Origin: DATFQE01 sp963733845
Lineage (GTDB): Bacteria > Actinomycetota > Thermoleophilia > Gaiellales > Gaiellaceae
Direction of reading: 5' to 3'
Assembly: GCA_963733845.1 (NCBI GenBank)
Contig: CAVTEM010000012.1
Span: 310,001-374,000, forward strand
DNA length: 64,000 nt
Under the pieces are notes generated by a model. The model was not told where the DNA came from and made no database searches. It worked only from the letters and a program-made list of their open reading frames with translations. The position numbers and the translations under genes are program-made. Shown piece by piece: positions 27,034 to 35,897 of the stretch (position 1 is its first letter; every line of letters begins with the position of its first letter).

Positions 27034-28697
27034 ACGGGCCCAACACGACGGTCGACGGCGGGAAGGGCGTCGCGAGGGACTATGCGCTCCACCTGGCCGA
27101 GGAGGCCTCCGCCGGTCGGCTCTCGCGGGCGGAACTGCTTCGCCGTGCAGCGGTCGTGGGGCTCTCGGCGTCGACGGTGCAACTGCTGGCGGCCGCCTGT
27201 TCCGGAGGGGACGAGGAAGGCGCCGAGGACGCCGAGGGGCGCCCGCGCCGCGGCGGAACGCTCGTGCTCGGCACGCCCGTCTCGGGGCGCGAGCCCGACC
27301 CGTGGTTCGCGATCGACTCCGGCGGCGTCGTGACGGGTCAGCTCGCATGCGAGTACCTCGTCCGCCCGGGAGAGGGGAACGTGCTTCAGCCGGCTCTCGC
27401 GACGAGGTGGAGCCCCGGCACGACGACGCAGGAGTGGACGTTCGACCTTCGGCGCGGCGTCCGCTTCCACGACGGCTCTTTCTTGACCGCGGACGACGTC
27501 GTCGCCACGTTCCAGGTGATCGCCGACCCGAAACGCGGCTCGTCGGCTCTGTCGGCCTTCGGCGGAGTTCTCTCGCCGAGCGGCGTCGAGAAGGCGGGCG
27601 AGCACCTGGTCCGGTTCCACCTCGACCGGCCGTACGCCGACTTCCCGTACCTCGTCTCGAACTACACCTACAGCGCCGTGATCCTGCCGCGGACGTACGA
27701 ACCGGGGACGTTCGCGCAGGGTGGCGTGGGGACCGGCCCGTTCATCCTGCGCGACTACGTGCCGAACGAGCAAGCGCGCTACGTTCGCAACACCCGCTAC
27801 TGGCGACGAGGGCTTCCATACCTCGAGGGCGTGACGCTCCGGTACTACGCCGACTACGCGGCGATCGTCCTCGCGCTGCAGTCGGGCGAGGCCGACGTGA
27901 CCCTCGAGGCGCGCTACCAGGGCTCACAGGCGCTGTTCGACAACCCGCAAATACGGATGCAACGGGAACCGTCCAGCGCCTACCGCGCGCTCCACCTCCG
28001 CGTCGACCGGCCACCCCTGGACTCGCCACTCGTCCGCCAGGCGATCGCGCTCTCCCTCGACCGGCCCGCGCTCGTCCAGGGCCTCTACAGCGGCCGCGCT
28101 GACATCGGCAACGACCACGCATTCGCGCCGGTGTATCCGACACACCCGGGAACGCCGGCGCAGCGGCGCCAGGATCATGCCGAGGCGCGGCGCCTCCTCG
28201 AGCAGGCCGGTCATCCTCGAGGCCTCGCCCTCCAGCTCACGATCGAGCAGTTCGAGGACGTGCCGCAGTACGGCATCTTCGCCAAGGAGATGTGCAAGCC
28301 CGCCGGTATCGACTTGCAGCTGGTGATCCTCTCCCAAGCGGAGTACTACGGATCCGGCGACAACCAGCCGTGGCTGACCGTGCCGGCGGGAATCACCGAT
28401 TGGGCGTCGCGCGGAACGGCCAGCCAGACGATCGGGCCGGCCTACCGCTGCGATGCGGTCTGGAACTCGGCTCACTGGTGCGACGAGCGCTTCGAGCACC
28501 TGATGCGCGACTTCGACGGCGAGCTCGACGTTCAGCGGCGCAGGCAGCTAGCAGCCGACGCGGCCCAGATCCAGCATGACGCCGTCCCGGCCGTGATCGC
28601 CTACTGGATCGACGACCTGCGGGCCTCGCGCGTGAACGTCGGCGGCCTCGCTACCGGGCCGCGCCCCGACATGGCGACGATGTGGCGGGCGGCGTGA
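27024..28697 (+). CDS. Peptide/nickel-type ABC transporter substrate-binding lipoprotein
   Basis: SBP_bac_5-family solute receptor of 557 aa. GTG 27024 is the only reasonable start. An N-terminal helical region leads to S-R-A-E-L-L-R-R-A-A-V-V-G-L and a lipobox-like L-A-A-A-C-S-G-G, i.e. a Tat/lipoprotein signal at about residues 35-60. The mature protein has the family blocks W-T-F-D-L-R-R-G-V-R-F-H-D-G, G-T-G-P-F-I-L, and R-x-A-I-x-L-S-L-D-R. It starts inside the kinase end and overlaps the permease start, so sensor and transporter form one transcription unit. Confidence 0.9.
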   Translation: MRLDGPNTTVDGGKGVARDYALHLAEEASAGRLSRAELLRRAAVVGLSASTVQLLAAACSGGDEEGAEDAEGRPRRGGTLVLGTPVSGREPDPWFAIDSGGVVTGQLACEYLVRPGEGNVLQPALATRWSPGTTTQEWTFDLRRGVRFHDGSFLTADDVVATFQVIADPKRGSSALSAFGGVLSPSGVEKAGEHLVRFHLDRPYADFPYLVSNYTYSAVILPRTYEPGTFAQGGVGTGPFILRDYVPNEQARYVRNTRYWRRGLPYLEGVTLRYYADYAAIVLALQSGEADVTLEARYQGSQALFDNPQIRMQREPSSAYRALHLRVDRPPLDSPLVRQAIALSLDRPALVQGLYSGRADIGNDHAFAPVYPTHPGTPAQRRQDHAEARRLLEQAGHPRGLALQLTIEQFEDVPQYGIFAKEMCKPAGIDLQLVILSQAEYYGSGDNQPWLTVPAGITDWASRGTASQTIGPAYRCDAVWNSAHWCDERFEHLMRDFDGELDVQRRRQLAADAAQIQHDAVPAVIAYWIDDLRASRVNVGGLATGPRPDMATMWRAA

Positions 28698-29677
28698 CCG
28701 GGACGCGGGGAGACGAGGGCAGCCGGTGGGGCCTTCCACGGCGCATCCTCCGCCGCCTAAGCCTCGCGCTCCTGACGCTCCTCCTCGTCTCGATGCTGGT
28801 TTTCGCGACCGCCGAGCTGCTGCCCGGCGACCTCGGTCGCACGATTCTCGGCCCGTACGCGAGCGAGGAGCAGGTCGCCGCGCTCAACGAGCGACTCGGT
28901 GCGGACGATCCGGCCCCCGTCCGCTACGCGGACTGGCTCGCACGATTCGCTCAAGGAGATTGGGGTACGTCGGCGGCGCTGCGCCAGCCCGTGAGACCGC
29001 TCGTGCTCGACCGGCTCGGCAACTCGCTCGTGCTTGCTCTCTATGCGCTCGTGCTCGCGGTGCCGTTCGCCGTCGCGCTCGGCATGGTTGCCGCGCGGCA
29101 CCGAGGTCGGCCGCTCGATGCCACGGTCTCCGCGACGGCAGTCTCGCTCCTGGCGATGCCGGAGTTCGTCATCGGCACGATCCTCAGCATCGTCCTGGCC
29201 GTCGAGCTGGGCTGGTTTCCCGTCTCCTCGGCGGTTCCGGACGACGCCGTCTCGCTCGTCCACGAGCTCACCCTTCCTGCGGCCGTGCTCGCGCTCGCGC
29301 TGTTCGGCTCGCTCGCACGCGTTGCGCGCGCCGCCTCCTTGACTGCGCTCGATGCCGACTACACCCGGACGGCGACGCTGAAGGGGCTGCCCCCGCGTCG
29401 CGTCCTCGCCTGGCACGTGCTGCCGAATGTGCTCCCGCCGACGGTCGCGGCGATCGGGGCACACATCGGGTACCTCATCGGCGGACTCGTGGTCGTGGAG
29501 ACGCTCTTCTCGTACCCGGGCCTCGGCAAGCTGCTCCTCGACTCGGCAACGGCGCGTGACCTCGCACCGCTGGAGGCTTGCGTCCTGGCGACTGCGATCG
29601 CCGTGATGGCCGCCAACTTGGTTGCCGACGCCGCAGCGTCGGCCCTCGACCCGCGCCTCCGCAGGGCGGCATCCTGA
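28694..29677 (+). CDS. Oligopeptide/dipeptide ABC transporter permease (DppB-like)
   Basis: Integral membrane permease of about 327 aa with six helices; the first is at residues 18-42. The BPD_transp_1 coupling segment E-A-A-like motif appears as T-A-T-L-K-G-L-P-P-R-R-V-L. GTG 28694 gives a GTGA overlap with the binding-protein gene; an in-frame GTG at 28682 also exists. It ends in TGATG with the second permease, so the subunits are made in equal amounts. Confidence 0.9.
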   Translation: MTGTRGDEGSRWGLPRRILRRLSLALLTLLLVSMLVFATAELLPGDLGRTILGPYASEEQVAALNERLGADDPAPVRYADWLARFAQGDWGTSAALRQPVRPLVLDRLGNSLVLALYALVLAVPFAVALGMVAARHRGRPLDATVSATAVSLLAMPEFVIGTILSIVLAVELGWFPVSSAVPDDAVSLVHELTLPAAVLALALFGSLARVARAASLTALDADYTRTATLKGLPPRRVLAWHVLPNVLPPTVAAIGAHIGYLIGGLVVVETLFSYPGLGKLLLDSATARDLAPLEACVLATAIAVMAANLVADAAASALDPRLRRAAS

Positions 29678-30597
29678 TGGCAGCCGGGCGCTGGCAGCCG
29701 GTCGCGGCGCCGCCAGGCGGCGACGACAGCTGGTCGAGCGACACGGGGACAGGTAAGGCCTGGGCACGCGCATGGCCGGCTCGGTCGAGGGCCGGGGGCC
29801 TGCTCCGCTCTCCGGCCTTTCTGGCCGGCCTTGCCGTGCTGCTGTTCTGGATCGTCGACGCGGTCGCGTGGCGCTTCTTCGTTCCCCACGACCCGCAGGC
29901 GATCTCTGCCGGAGGAACGCTCGAGTCGCCGTCGGCCGAGCACTGGTTCGGCACTGACGACCTGGGCCGGGACGTCTTCTCTCGCGTGCTCGCCGGAGCG
30001 TCGTCGGTCTTGATCGTGGCGCCGGTCGCAGCGCTCCTCGCAGTCACGGCCGGTGTCGCCATCGGCCTCGTCGCCGGCTACGTCGGGGGAAGGACCGACG
30101 AGTTGCTCATGCGCCTCGTCGATGTGCTGCTCTCGTTCCCGCTGGTCGTGGGCGCTGTGCTCGCCCTCGCCGTCACCGGCGTCTCGCGACTGCATCTGAT
30201 CGTCGTCATCGCCGTCGTGCTCGCGCCGCTGACGGCGCGAACCATTCGCGCCGCGGTGCGCAGCGAGCGCGGACGCGAGTACGTGGAGGCCGCCCGCCTG
30301 CGCGGCGACTCCGCTCCGTACATCATGTTTGCGGAGATCCTGCCGAACCTCTCCGCGCTCGTCGTCGCGGAGGCGACGGCCCGGCTCGGCAACGCAATCT
30401 TCGCAGCCGCGACCCTGTCCTTCCTCGGACTCGGCATCCAGCAGCCGTCGCCCGACTGGGGTCTTTCCGTCGCGCTCGGCAGGGTGTTCCTACAGACCGC
30501 GCCGTGGATCGTCCTGTTCCCGGCGCTCGCGCTGGCGACGCTCGTGGTCGCCACGACCGCGGTCGCCGACGGGCTGCGCGAGCGGATCGAGCAGTGA
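29677..30597 (+). CDS. Oligopeptide/dipeptide ABC transporter permease (DppC-like)
   Basis: Second permease subunit, 306 aa, with the DppC N-domain (H-P-x-x-x-D followed by H-W-F-G-T-D-D-L-G-R-D-V-F-S-R) and six helices. The coupling loop is E-A-A-R-L-R-G-D-S near residue 200. ATG 29677 overlaps the preceding stop (TGATG), and its own stop overlaps the ATPase start in the same way. The longer frame upstream lies inside the first permease gene. Confidence 0.92.
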   Translation: MAAGRWQPVAAPPGGDDSWSSDTGTGKAWARAWPARSRAGGLLRSPAFLAGLAVLLFWIVDAVAWRFFVPHDPQAISAGGTLESPSAEHWFGTDDLGRDVFSRVLAGASSVLIVAPVAALLAVTAGVAIGLVAGYVGGRTDELLMRLVDVLLSFPLVVGAVLALAVTGVSRLHLIVVIAVVLAPLTARTIRAAVRSERGREYVEAARLRGDSAPYIMFAEILPNLSALVVAEATARLGNAIFAAATLSFLGLGIQQPSPDWGLSVALGRVFLQTAPWIVLFPALALATLVVATTAVADGLRERIEQ

Positions 30598-32648
30598 TGG
30601 CGCCCGACGAGCGGCCCGTTGCACTCGACGTCGCCGGGTTGACCGTGACCTATGCCCGTCAAGGCAGGCGGCGCAGGGCTCTCTCCGATGTGACGCTCCG
30701 AATCGAGCGCGGCGAGACCTACGGGCTCGTCGGCGAGTCGGGGTCGGGGAAGACGACGCTCGCTTTGACGCTGATGCGCCACCTGCCTCGCGCCGCCCGG
30801 GTCGACGCCGGGCGCGTCTTGCTCGGCGGCGACGACCTCCTCCGTGCGCGGGAGCGCACGCTCCGGCGCTGGCGGGCGCGACGGATCGCACTCGTCCCCC
30901 AGGGGGCCGGCACCGCGCTCAACCCGTCGCTCCAGGTGGGAACCCAGATCGGCGAGGTCTACCGCGTGCACGCCGGCCTGCTTCCGGCCGAGGCCGCCGA
31001 AGCATCGGCGCGCCTGCTCACCGAGATACGCGTAGGCGACCCCGCCCGCATCCTGGGCCGCTACCCGCACGAGCTCTCGGCCGGGCAGCAGCAACGCGTT
31101 CTGATCGCGATGGCGCTCGCCGCGAATCCGGAGGTGCTCCTCCTGGACGAACCGACGACCGCGCTGGACGCGACCGTCGAGGCCGAGGTGCTCGACCTGA
31201 TCGAGGTGCTGCAGAGCGAGATCGACGCGGCCATCCTGCTGATCAGCCACGACGTCCGTGTGGTCGCCCGGCTCTGCGACCGCGTCGGGATGCTCTACGC
31301 CGGGCGGCTGCTGGAGGAAGGGCCCGCAGAAGAGGTCGTGGGCACTCCGCGTCATCCGTACACGCTCGCGCTCCTCCGGTGCGTGCCGCGCTTCGATTCG
31401 GCAGGCGTGCCCGAGCATCTCGAGCCTATTCCGGGCCGCGCACCGGAGCTGGGGTTCCAGCTCGCGGGCTGCGCGTTCGCCGATCGGTGTCCCATCGTCC
31501 GACCCCGTTGCCATGAAGAGGCGCCGCCCGCTTTGCCCGTCGCCGACGGCTGGACGAGCCGCTGTCACTACCACGCCGAGGTTCCGGCCATTCGCGCGTC
31601 GTCCGCGTCGGCGAACGGCAGCCGGCCAGCGCTCGACGGTGCGCCGCTGCTTCGGGTCGCCGGCGTCTCGAAGACCTACCGCGCAGGCGAGGCGCGCATC
31701 GAGGCTCTCGCCGATGTCTCGTTGGATCTTCACCACGGCGAGGTCCTCGGGCTCGTGGGTGAGTCCGGCAGCGGGAAGACGTCGCTTGCGCGGTGTATCG
31801 CGGGCCTCGCCGAGCCGTCCGCCGGCTCGCTCGAGCTCGACGGGCACGACATCGCGTGGTCGCACCGCGAGCGCCCGCGGGAGGCGCGCAGAGCAGTGCA
31901 GATGGTTTTCCAGAATCCGGACGGAGCGCTCAACCGCGCAGTGACCGTCGGCGGCATCCTCCGGCGCTCGCTCCGCGGGCCGGGGACGAACGGCAACGGA
32001 GGCGACGCCGCGCTACACGACCTGGCGGCCCTCGTTCGCCTCTCGCCGGCCGACCTGCAACTCCGACCGTCGGCCCTGTCGGGCGGCATGAAGCAGCGCG
32101 TGGCGATCGCGCGCTCGTTCGCGGGGTCGCCGCGGCTCGTCATCTGCGACGAGCCGGTTTCCGACCTCGACGTCTCCGTCCAGGCGGCACTCCTGAACCT
32201 CGTCCGAGACCTCCGCGAGCGCGAAGGCGTCTCGTACCTCTTCATCTCGCACGATCTGGCCGTCGTTCGCTACGTCGCCGACCGGATCGGCGTGATGTAC
32301 CTCGGCACGCTCGTCGAGCTCGGCCCCGCGACGACGCTCTTCGAACCCCCCAACCACCCGTACACGGAGGCGCTGATCTCGGCGGTTCCTACCCTGCCGT
32401 CCGACGAGCAGCGGCCGCGCATCACGCTCTACGGTCCGCTGCCGAGCCCGAGCCGACCGCCACCTGGCTGCCGGTTTCACACGCGTTGCCCCCGCTTCCT
32501 CGGCGATGTCTGCCGGACGCTCGAGCCTCCCTGGCAGGACGACGGCAGCGGTCATCGCTACCGCTGCCACATCCCGCCTAACGATCTCGGCGGCCTGCAG
32601 CGCGCCGACCGCGTGGCGGGCCGACCGCCGACGCGGGCCGAGGCGTGA
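30597..32648 (+). CDS. Fused DppD-DppF ABC transporter ATPase (two ATP-binding domains)
   Basis: A 683-aa protein with two complete ABC ATPase modules. Module 1 has Walker A G-E-S-G-S-G-K-T-T, signature L-S-A-G-Q-Q-Q-R and Walker B V-L-L-L-D-E-P-T. Module 2 has G-E-S-G-S-G-K-T-S, signature L-S-G-G-M-K-Q-R and Walker B L-V-I-C-D-E-P-V. Each is followed by the oligo_HPY C-terminal extension with its conserved cysteines (C-A-F-A-D-R-C; C-R-F-H-T-R-C-P). It energises the two permeases just upstream. Replacement of the usual two genes by one fused gene fixes the stoichiometry. ATG 30597 overlaps the permease stop. Confidence 0.93.
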   Translation: MAPDERPVALDVAGLTVTYARQGRRRRALSDVTLRIERGETYGLVGESGSGKTTLALTLMRHLPRAARVDAGRVLLGGDDLLRARERTLRRWRARRIALVPQGAGTALNPSLQVGTQIGEVYRVHAGLLPAEAAEASARLLTEIRVGDPARILGRYPHELSAGQQQRVLIAMALAANPEVLLLDEPTTALDATVEAEVLDLIEVLQSEIDAAILLISHDVRVVARLCDRVGMLYAGRLLEEGPAEEVVGTPRHPYTLALLRCVPRFDSAGVPEHLEPIPGRAPELGFQLAGCAFADRCPIVRPRCHEEAPPALPVADGWTSRCHYHAEVPAIRASSASANGSRPALDGAPLLRVAGVSKTYRAGEARIEALADVSLDLHHGEVLGLVGESGSGKTSLARCIAGLAEPSAGSLELDGHDIAWSHRERPREARRAVQMVFQNPDGALNRAVTVGGILRRSLRGPGTNGNGGDAALHDLAALVRLSPADLQLRPSALSGGMKQRVAIARSFAGSPRLVICDEPVSDLDVSVQAALLNLVRDLREREGVSYLFISHDLAVVRYVADRIGVMYLGTLVELGPATTLFEPPNHPYTEALISAVPTLPSDEQRPRITLYGPLPSPSRPPPGCRFHTRCPRFLGDVCRTLEPPWQDDGSGHRYRCHIPPNDLGGLQRADRVAGRPPTRAEA

Positions 32649-32687
32649 AGCCTCGAGGGCCGGCCTCTACCCTCGCCGCGATGTCGC

Positions 32688-33272
32688 TCAGCCGCTCGAC
32701 GTAGCGCCTGCCTTCACCCTCTGGCCCGCGTGCCTGCCCTCGGCGAACTCCTCGACGACCTTTGCGCAGAACGCGGGCAGATCGTCGGGCGAGCGGCTCG
32801 TGACCAGGCCGTCGTCGACGACGACCTCACGGTCGACCCAGTTGCCGCCCGCGTTCTTCAGGTCGGTCTTGACGCTCGCGAACGAAGTCAGCTCACGACC
32901 GCGGGCTACGTCCGCCTCGACGAGCATCCAGGGCGCGTGGCAGATCGCGGCGACGGGCTTCCCCTGCTCGAAGAACGCACGGACGAAGCGAACCGCGTCC
33001 TCGTCCATCCTCAGCGTGTCCGGGTTGCCGACGCCGCCGGGCAGGAGCAGCGCGTCGTAGTCGTCGGCCGAGACGTCCGCGACCGCGCGGTCGACGTGGA
33101 AGATGTCCGCCTTGTCGTAGTGGTTGAAGCCCTGGATCTCGCCGGTCTCGAGCGAGACGAGCTCGACGTCGGCTCCCGCCTGCTCGACCGCCTTGCGCGG
33201 CTCGACGAGCTCCACCTGCTCGAACATGTCGGTCGCGAGGATCGCGACGCGCGTGCCGTTCAGCTCGGCCAT
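32688..33272 (-). CDS. DJ-1/PfpI family protein (YhbO/PfpI-like)
   Basis: Class I glutamine-amidotransferase-like protein of 194 aa, of the PfpI branch annotated as intracellular proteases or protein/nucleotide deglycases. The nucleophile elbow is A-I-C111-H112-A-P-W-M-L, with E18 in D-M-F-E-Q-V-E-L as partner. A GGAGG site precedes ATG 33272. It is divergent from the MFS exporter gene and may share stress regulation, which is inference. Confidence 0.92.
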   Translation of the reverse strand: MAELNGTRVAILATDMFEQVELVEPRKAVEQAGADVELVSLETGEIQGFNHYDKADIFHVDRAVADVSADDYDALLLPGGVGNPDTLRMDEDAVRFVRAFFEQGKPVAAICHAPWMLVEADVARGRELTSFASVKTDLKNAGGNWVDREVVVDDGLVTSRSPDDLPAFCAKVVEEFAEGRHAGQRVKAGATSSG

Positions 33273-33346
33273 AGCTGCCTCCTTCGGTCGTTTCGTTCCG
33301 CCTACCCGCGCACTCCGGCGGGTTAAACAGGTAGGAATGCTCGGTC

Positions 33347-34795
33347 GTGGCCGCCCCGCAGACCGTTCCGGATCCGAACCGCTGGAAGGCGCTCGCGCTC
33401 GTCTGCGTCGCCTACTTCATCGTCGTGCTCGACGTCTCGATCGTGAACGTGGCGCTGCCCTCGATCGCGATCGACCTCGAGTTCTCGGCGGACACGCTGC
33501 AGTGGGTGATCACCGCCTACTCACTCGCGTTCGGCGGCTTCCTGCTTCTGGGTGGGCGCGCCGCCGACCTCTTCGGCCGCCGCAAGGTCTTCATGCTCGG
33601 CATGGCGCTCTTCACGATCGGCTCGCTCGCCTGCGGGCTCTCGAGCGGCGCGGCCGGCCTGATCGCTTTCCGCGCCCTGCAGGGCTTCGGCGGCGCGATC
33701 ATCTCGCCCGCAACCCTCGCGATCATCAACGACGCGTTCGCGGCGGACGGCGCCGAGCGCAACAAGGCCTTCGGGATCTGGGGAGCCGTTGCCGGGAGCG
33801 GCGCGGCCGCCGGCGTGCTCCTCGGCGGCGTCCTGACCGAGTACCTCGGCTGGGAGTGGATCTTCTTCGTCAACGTCCCGATCGGGATCGCGATCATCGC
33901 GATCGCGCCGAAGCTGATCCACGACGGCCGCGTCGAGGGCATCGAACGCAAGGTCGACCCCCTGGCCGCCGTGCTCGTGACGGCGGGGCTCGTGATCTTC
34001 GTCTTTGCCATGAGCGAGGCGCCGGACGCGGGCTGGCTCTCCGCACAGACGATCGTGCTCACCCTCGTGGCCGCCGTGCTGATCGCGCTCTTCTTCGTCA
34101 AGGAGACGAGGACGGATGCGCCCCTTGTGCCGCTCAGGCTCTTCCGGGTGCGGCCGATTGCCGTGGCGAACGGGGTCGGCGCGCTGCTCGGCGCCTCTCT
34201 CTTCAGCGGGTTCTTCCTGCTCACGCTCTACATGCAGCAGGTGCTGGGGTATTCGCCGCTCGAGGCCGGATTCGCGTTCCTCGCCACGGCGGGAACCGTT
34301 GTGGTCGCGGCCGGCGTCTCCCAGGCGCTCGTCACGCGGGTCGGCGTCAAACCCGTGCTCACGACGGGCATGGCCCTGCTCGCGCTCTCCTACTACTGGT
34401 ACACGCGCATGCCCCCGGACGGGAGCTACTGGGTCGACCTCTTCCCGGCCTACTTCGCCAGCGGGGTCGGGCTCGCGTTCGTGTTCATTCCGCTGTCCCT
34501 GGCCGCGCTGTCGGGCGTGGACGAGAAGATCGCGGGCGTCGCGTCCGGCCTGCTCAACACCTCACAGCAGATCGGCGGCGCGCTGGGCGTCGCGATCATC
34601 TCGACGATCTCGACGACCCACGCCGAGAACTTGATCGCCGACGGCGTCTCCCGGGGCGAAGCGCTCACCGAGGGCTTCCACTGGGCTTTCGGGGTGATCG
34701 CGGTGTTCGCCGCGACGGGCGCGCTGATCAGCGGCCTGGTCCTGAAGCGGGACGACGTCCCGAGGGTCGCCGAGGGCCCGGCCGCCGCCGCTTAG
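33347..34795 (+). CDS. MFS transporter, DHA2 (14-TMS, EmrB/QacA-like) family
   Basis: A 482-aa drug:proton antiporter-type carrier with about 14 helices. Motif D1 (L-D-V-S-I-V-N-V-A-L-P) is in helix 1, motif A (G-G-R-A-A-D-L-F-G-R-R) after helix 2, and motif C (G-S-G-A-A-A-G-V-L-L-G-G) in helix 5. GTG 33347 is the start. Substrate is unpredictable, with drug or metabolite export likely. The 3' end overlaps the convergent secreted-protein gene by 4 nt. Confidence 0.92.
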   Translation: MAAPQTVPDPNRWKALALVCVAYFIVVLDVSIVNVALPSIAIDLEFSADTLQWVITAYSLAFGGFLLLGGRAADLFGRRKVFMLGMALFTIGSLACGLSSGAAGLIAFRALQGFGGAIISPATLAIINDAFAADGAERNKAFGIWGAVAGSGAAAGVLLGGVLTEYLGWEWIFFVNVPIGIAIIAIAPKLIHDGRVEGIERKVDPLAAVLVTAGLVIFVFAMSEAPDAGWLSAQTIVLTLVAAVLIALFFVKETRTDAPLVPLRLFRVRPIAVANGVGALLGASLFSGFFLLTLYMQQVLGYSPLEAGFAFLATAGTVVVAAGVSQALVTRVGVKPVLTTGMALLALSYYWYTRMPPDGSYWVDLFPAYFASGVGLAFVFIPLSLAALSGVDEKIAGVASGLLNTSQQIGGALGVAIISTISTTHAENLIADGVSRGEALTEGFHWAFGVIAVFAATGALISGLVLKRDDVPRVAEGPAAAA

Positions 34796-35406
34796 GCGGC
34801 CGGCGCCCGGCTCGGCTCTACTTCTCCGTGTCCACGCGGATGAACGGGGCGGGCCGCGTCGGGTGGTCGGCCTCGCCGGTCGACGAGAACGTCGCCGTCG
34901 AAGGTCACCTGACCGCTCGCGGTCGCCTCGCGCTCCTTCCTCTTGCTTCCCGCCACGTTCACCGTCGTCTCCACCGGCCCGACTCCGGTCCACGTCACGT
35001 CGAAGGAAACCGTGTGCGTCCCGCCGAGGTTGTCCCTGGCGATGCCCGAGCCGACGGCAGTGACGCTCTTGAGGTTCTGATCGCTCGTGATGGTCGCCGG
35101 AGCGGTCGGCGCCGCCCAACTGAACGAGATGCCGCCCGGACAGACGGCGAGGAACTGCACGCGGGCCGTGGGATCCGCGTCCTCGGTGTCGGGCGCCTCG
35201 AAGTCGCGCGTGCTCCGCACCAACAGCGTTCCCTCCACAGTCGAGCCGTCGGCACACTCGTGCGGCACCGCCCAGAACGCCTCCGCCGTCTCCTCGAAGA
35301 AGAGCGATCTCTCCGCGGACGCGGGCGTAGAGAACGCCAGCCCTGCACTCAGTGCGACCAGCGTCGCGACGATCCGCCGTCGCGTCCCGAACGTGGACTC
35401 GAACAT
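34792..35406 (-). CDS. Secreted beta-rich hypothetical protein
   Basis: A 204-aa product with an N-terminal signal peptide (R-R-R-I-V-A, a hydrophobic stretch to residue 25, A-S-A cleavage at about 31). The mature part is rich in S, T and V with two cysteines (E-C-A-D-G, A-V-C-P-G-G), consistent with an exported beta-sandwich. A basic R-R-G-R-P-P tail follows. No family recognised. Convergent with the MFS gene. Confidence 0.68.
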   Translation of the reverse strand: MFESTFGTRRRIVATLVALSAGLAFSTPASAERSLFFEETAEAFWAVPHECADGSTVEGTLLVRSTRDFEAPDTEDADPTARVQFLAVCPGGISFSWAAPTAPATITSDQNLKSVTAVGSGIARDNLGGTHTVSFDVTWTGVGPVETTVNVAGSKRKEREATASGQVTFDGDVLVDRRGRPPDAARPVHPRGHGEVEPSRAPAA

Positions 35407-35543
35407 TGTGGCCCCCTGGCTCGTAGGTCCCGATGTGCCGCTTCCCGTGAGTCACTACCCGCCCGCGGGCGTGCCGGATTCGTCGATTCCGCCACAACAG
35501 AAGGACAACACCGTATGAACACGCGCCCGTTTACCCTCCGGCC

Positions 35544-35729
35544 GTGAGGTACCGCGTGGGCATCAGGACGGTGCTCTACGAGGGCGAAGTCATCGTGGAA
35601 GCCGAGGGCATGATGCAGGCCGAGCGGACCGCCCGCGAGCAAGGCCTGGAGCCCGAGGGCGGCCTCTCGCTGTCCGAGCGCGAGTACATCGCCCTGGAGC
35701 CCGTCTCAGAGCAGGATCTCGAGAGCTAG
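35544..35729 (+). CDS. Small hypothetical protein (61 aa)
   Basis: Starts at GTG 35544. The peptide is strongly acidic overall with alternating hydrophobic residues (Y-R-V-G-I-R-T-V-L-Y-E-G-E-V-I-V-E-A-E), resembling a single beta-alpha-beta unit. No match is recognised. Codon use fits the genome. It stands alone between a divergent secreted-protein gene and tRNA-Arg. Confidence 0.5.
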   Translation: MRYRVGIRTVLYEGEVIVEAEGMMQAERTAREQGLEPEGGLSLSEREYIALEPVSEQDLES

Positions 35730-35793
35730 CCCGGGCTCGCCCGATCAAAGCCGCACACCGGCCATAGCGACGCGCGGCCCGGATCGGTGGCGA

Positions 35794-35865
35794 TGCGCCT
35801 GGCAGGATTCGAACCTGCGACCCGCGGCTTAGAAGGCCGCCGCTCTTCCACTGAGCTACAGGCGC
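35794..35865 (-). tRNA. tRNA-Arg (anticodon TCT)
   Basis: Seventy-two-nt cloverleaf: acceptor GCGCCTG/CAGGCGC, anticodon loop CTTCTAA on GCGGC/GCCGC, T-arm GCAGG-TTCGAAT-CCTGC, discriminator A, CCA not encoded. Confidence 0.95.
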
Positions 35866-35897
35866 CTAGCCGGAGAGGGTACCGCCGTGCGAAGCGG

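Noticed and set aside
33124..35547. An 807-codon plus-strand frame over the MFS gene and beyond
   Set aside because: It reads the MFS gene in a shifted, arginine-rich frame; the 482-aa MFS frame has clear transporter motifs.
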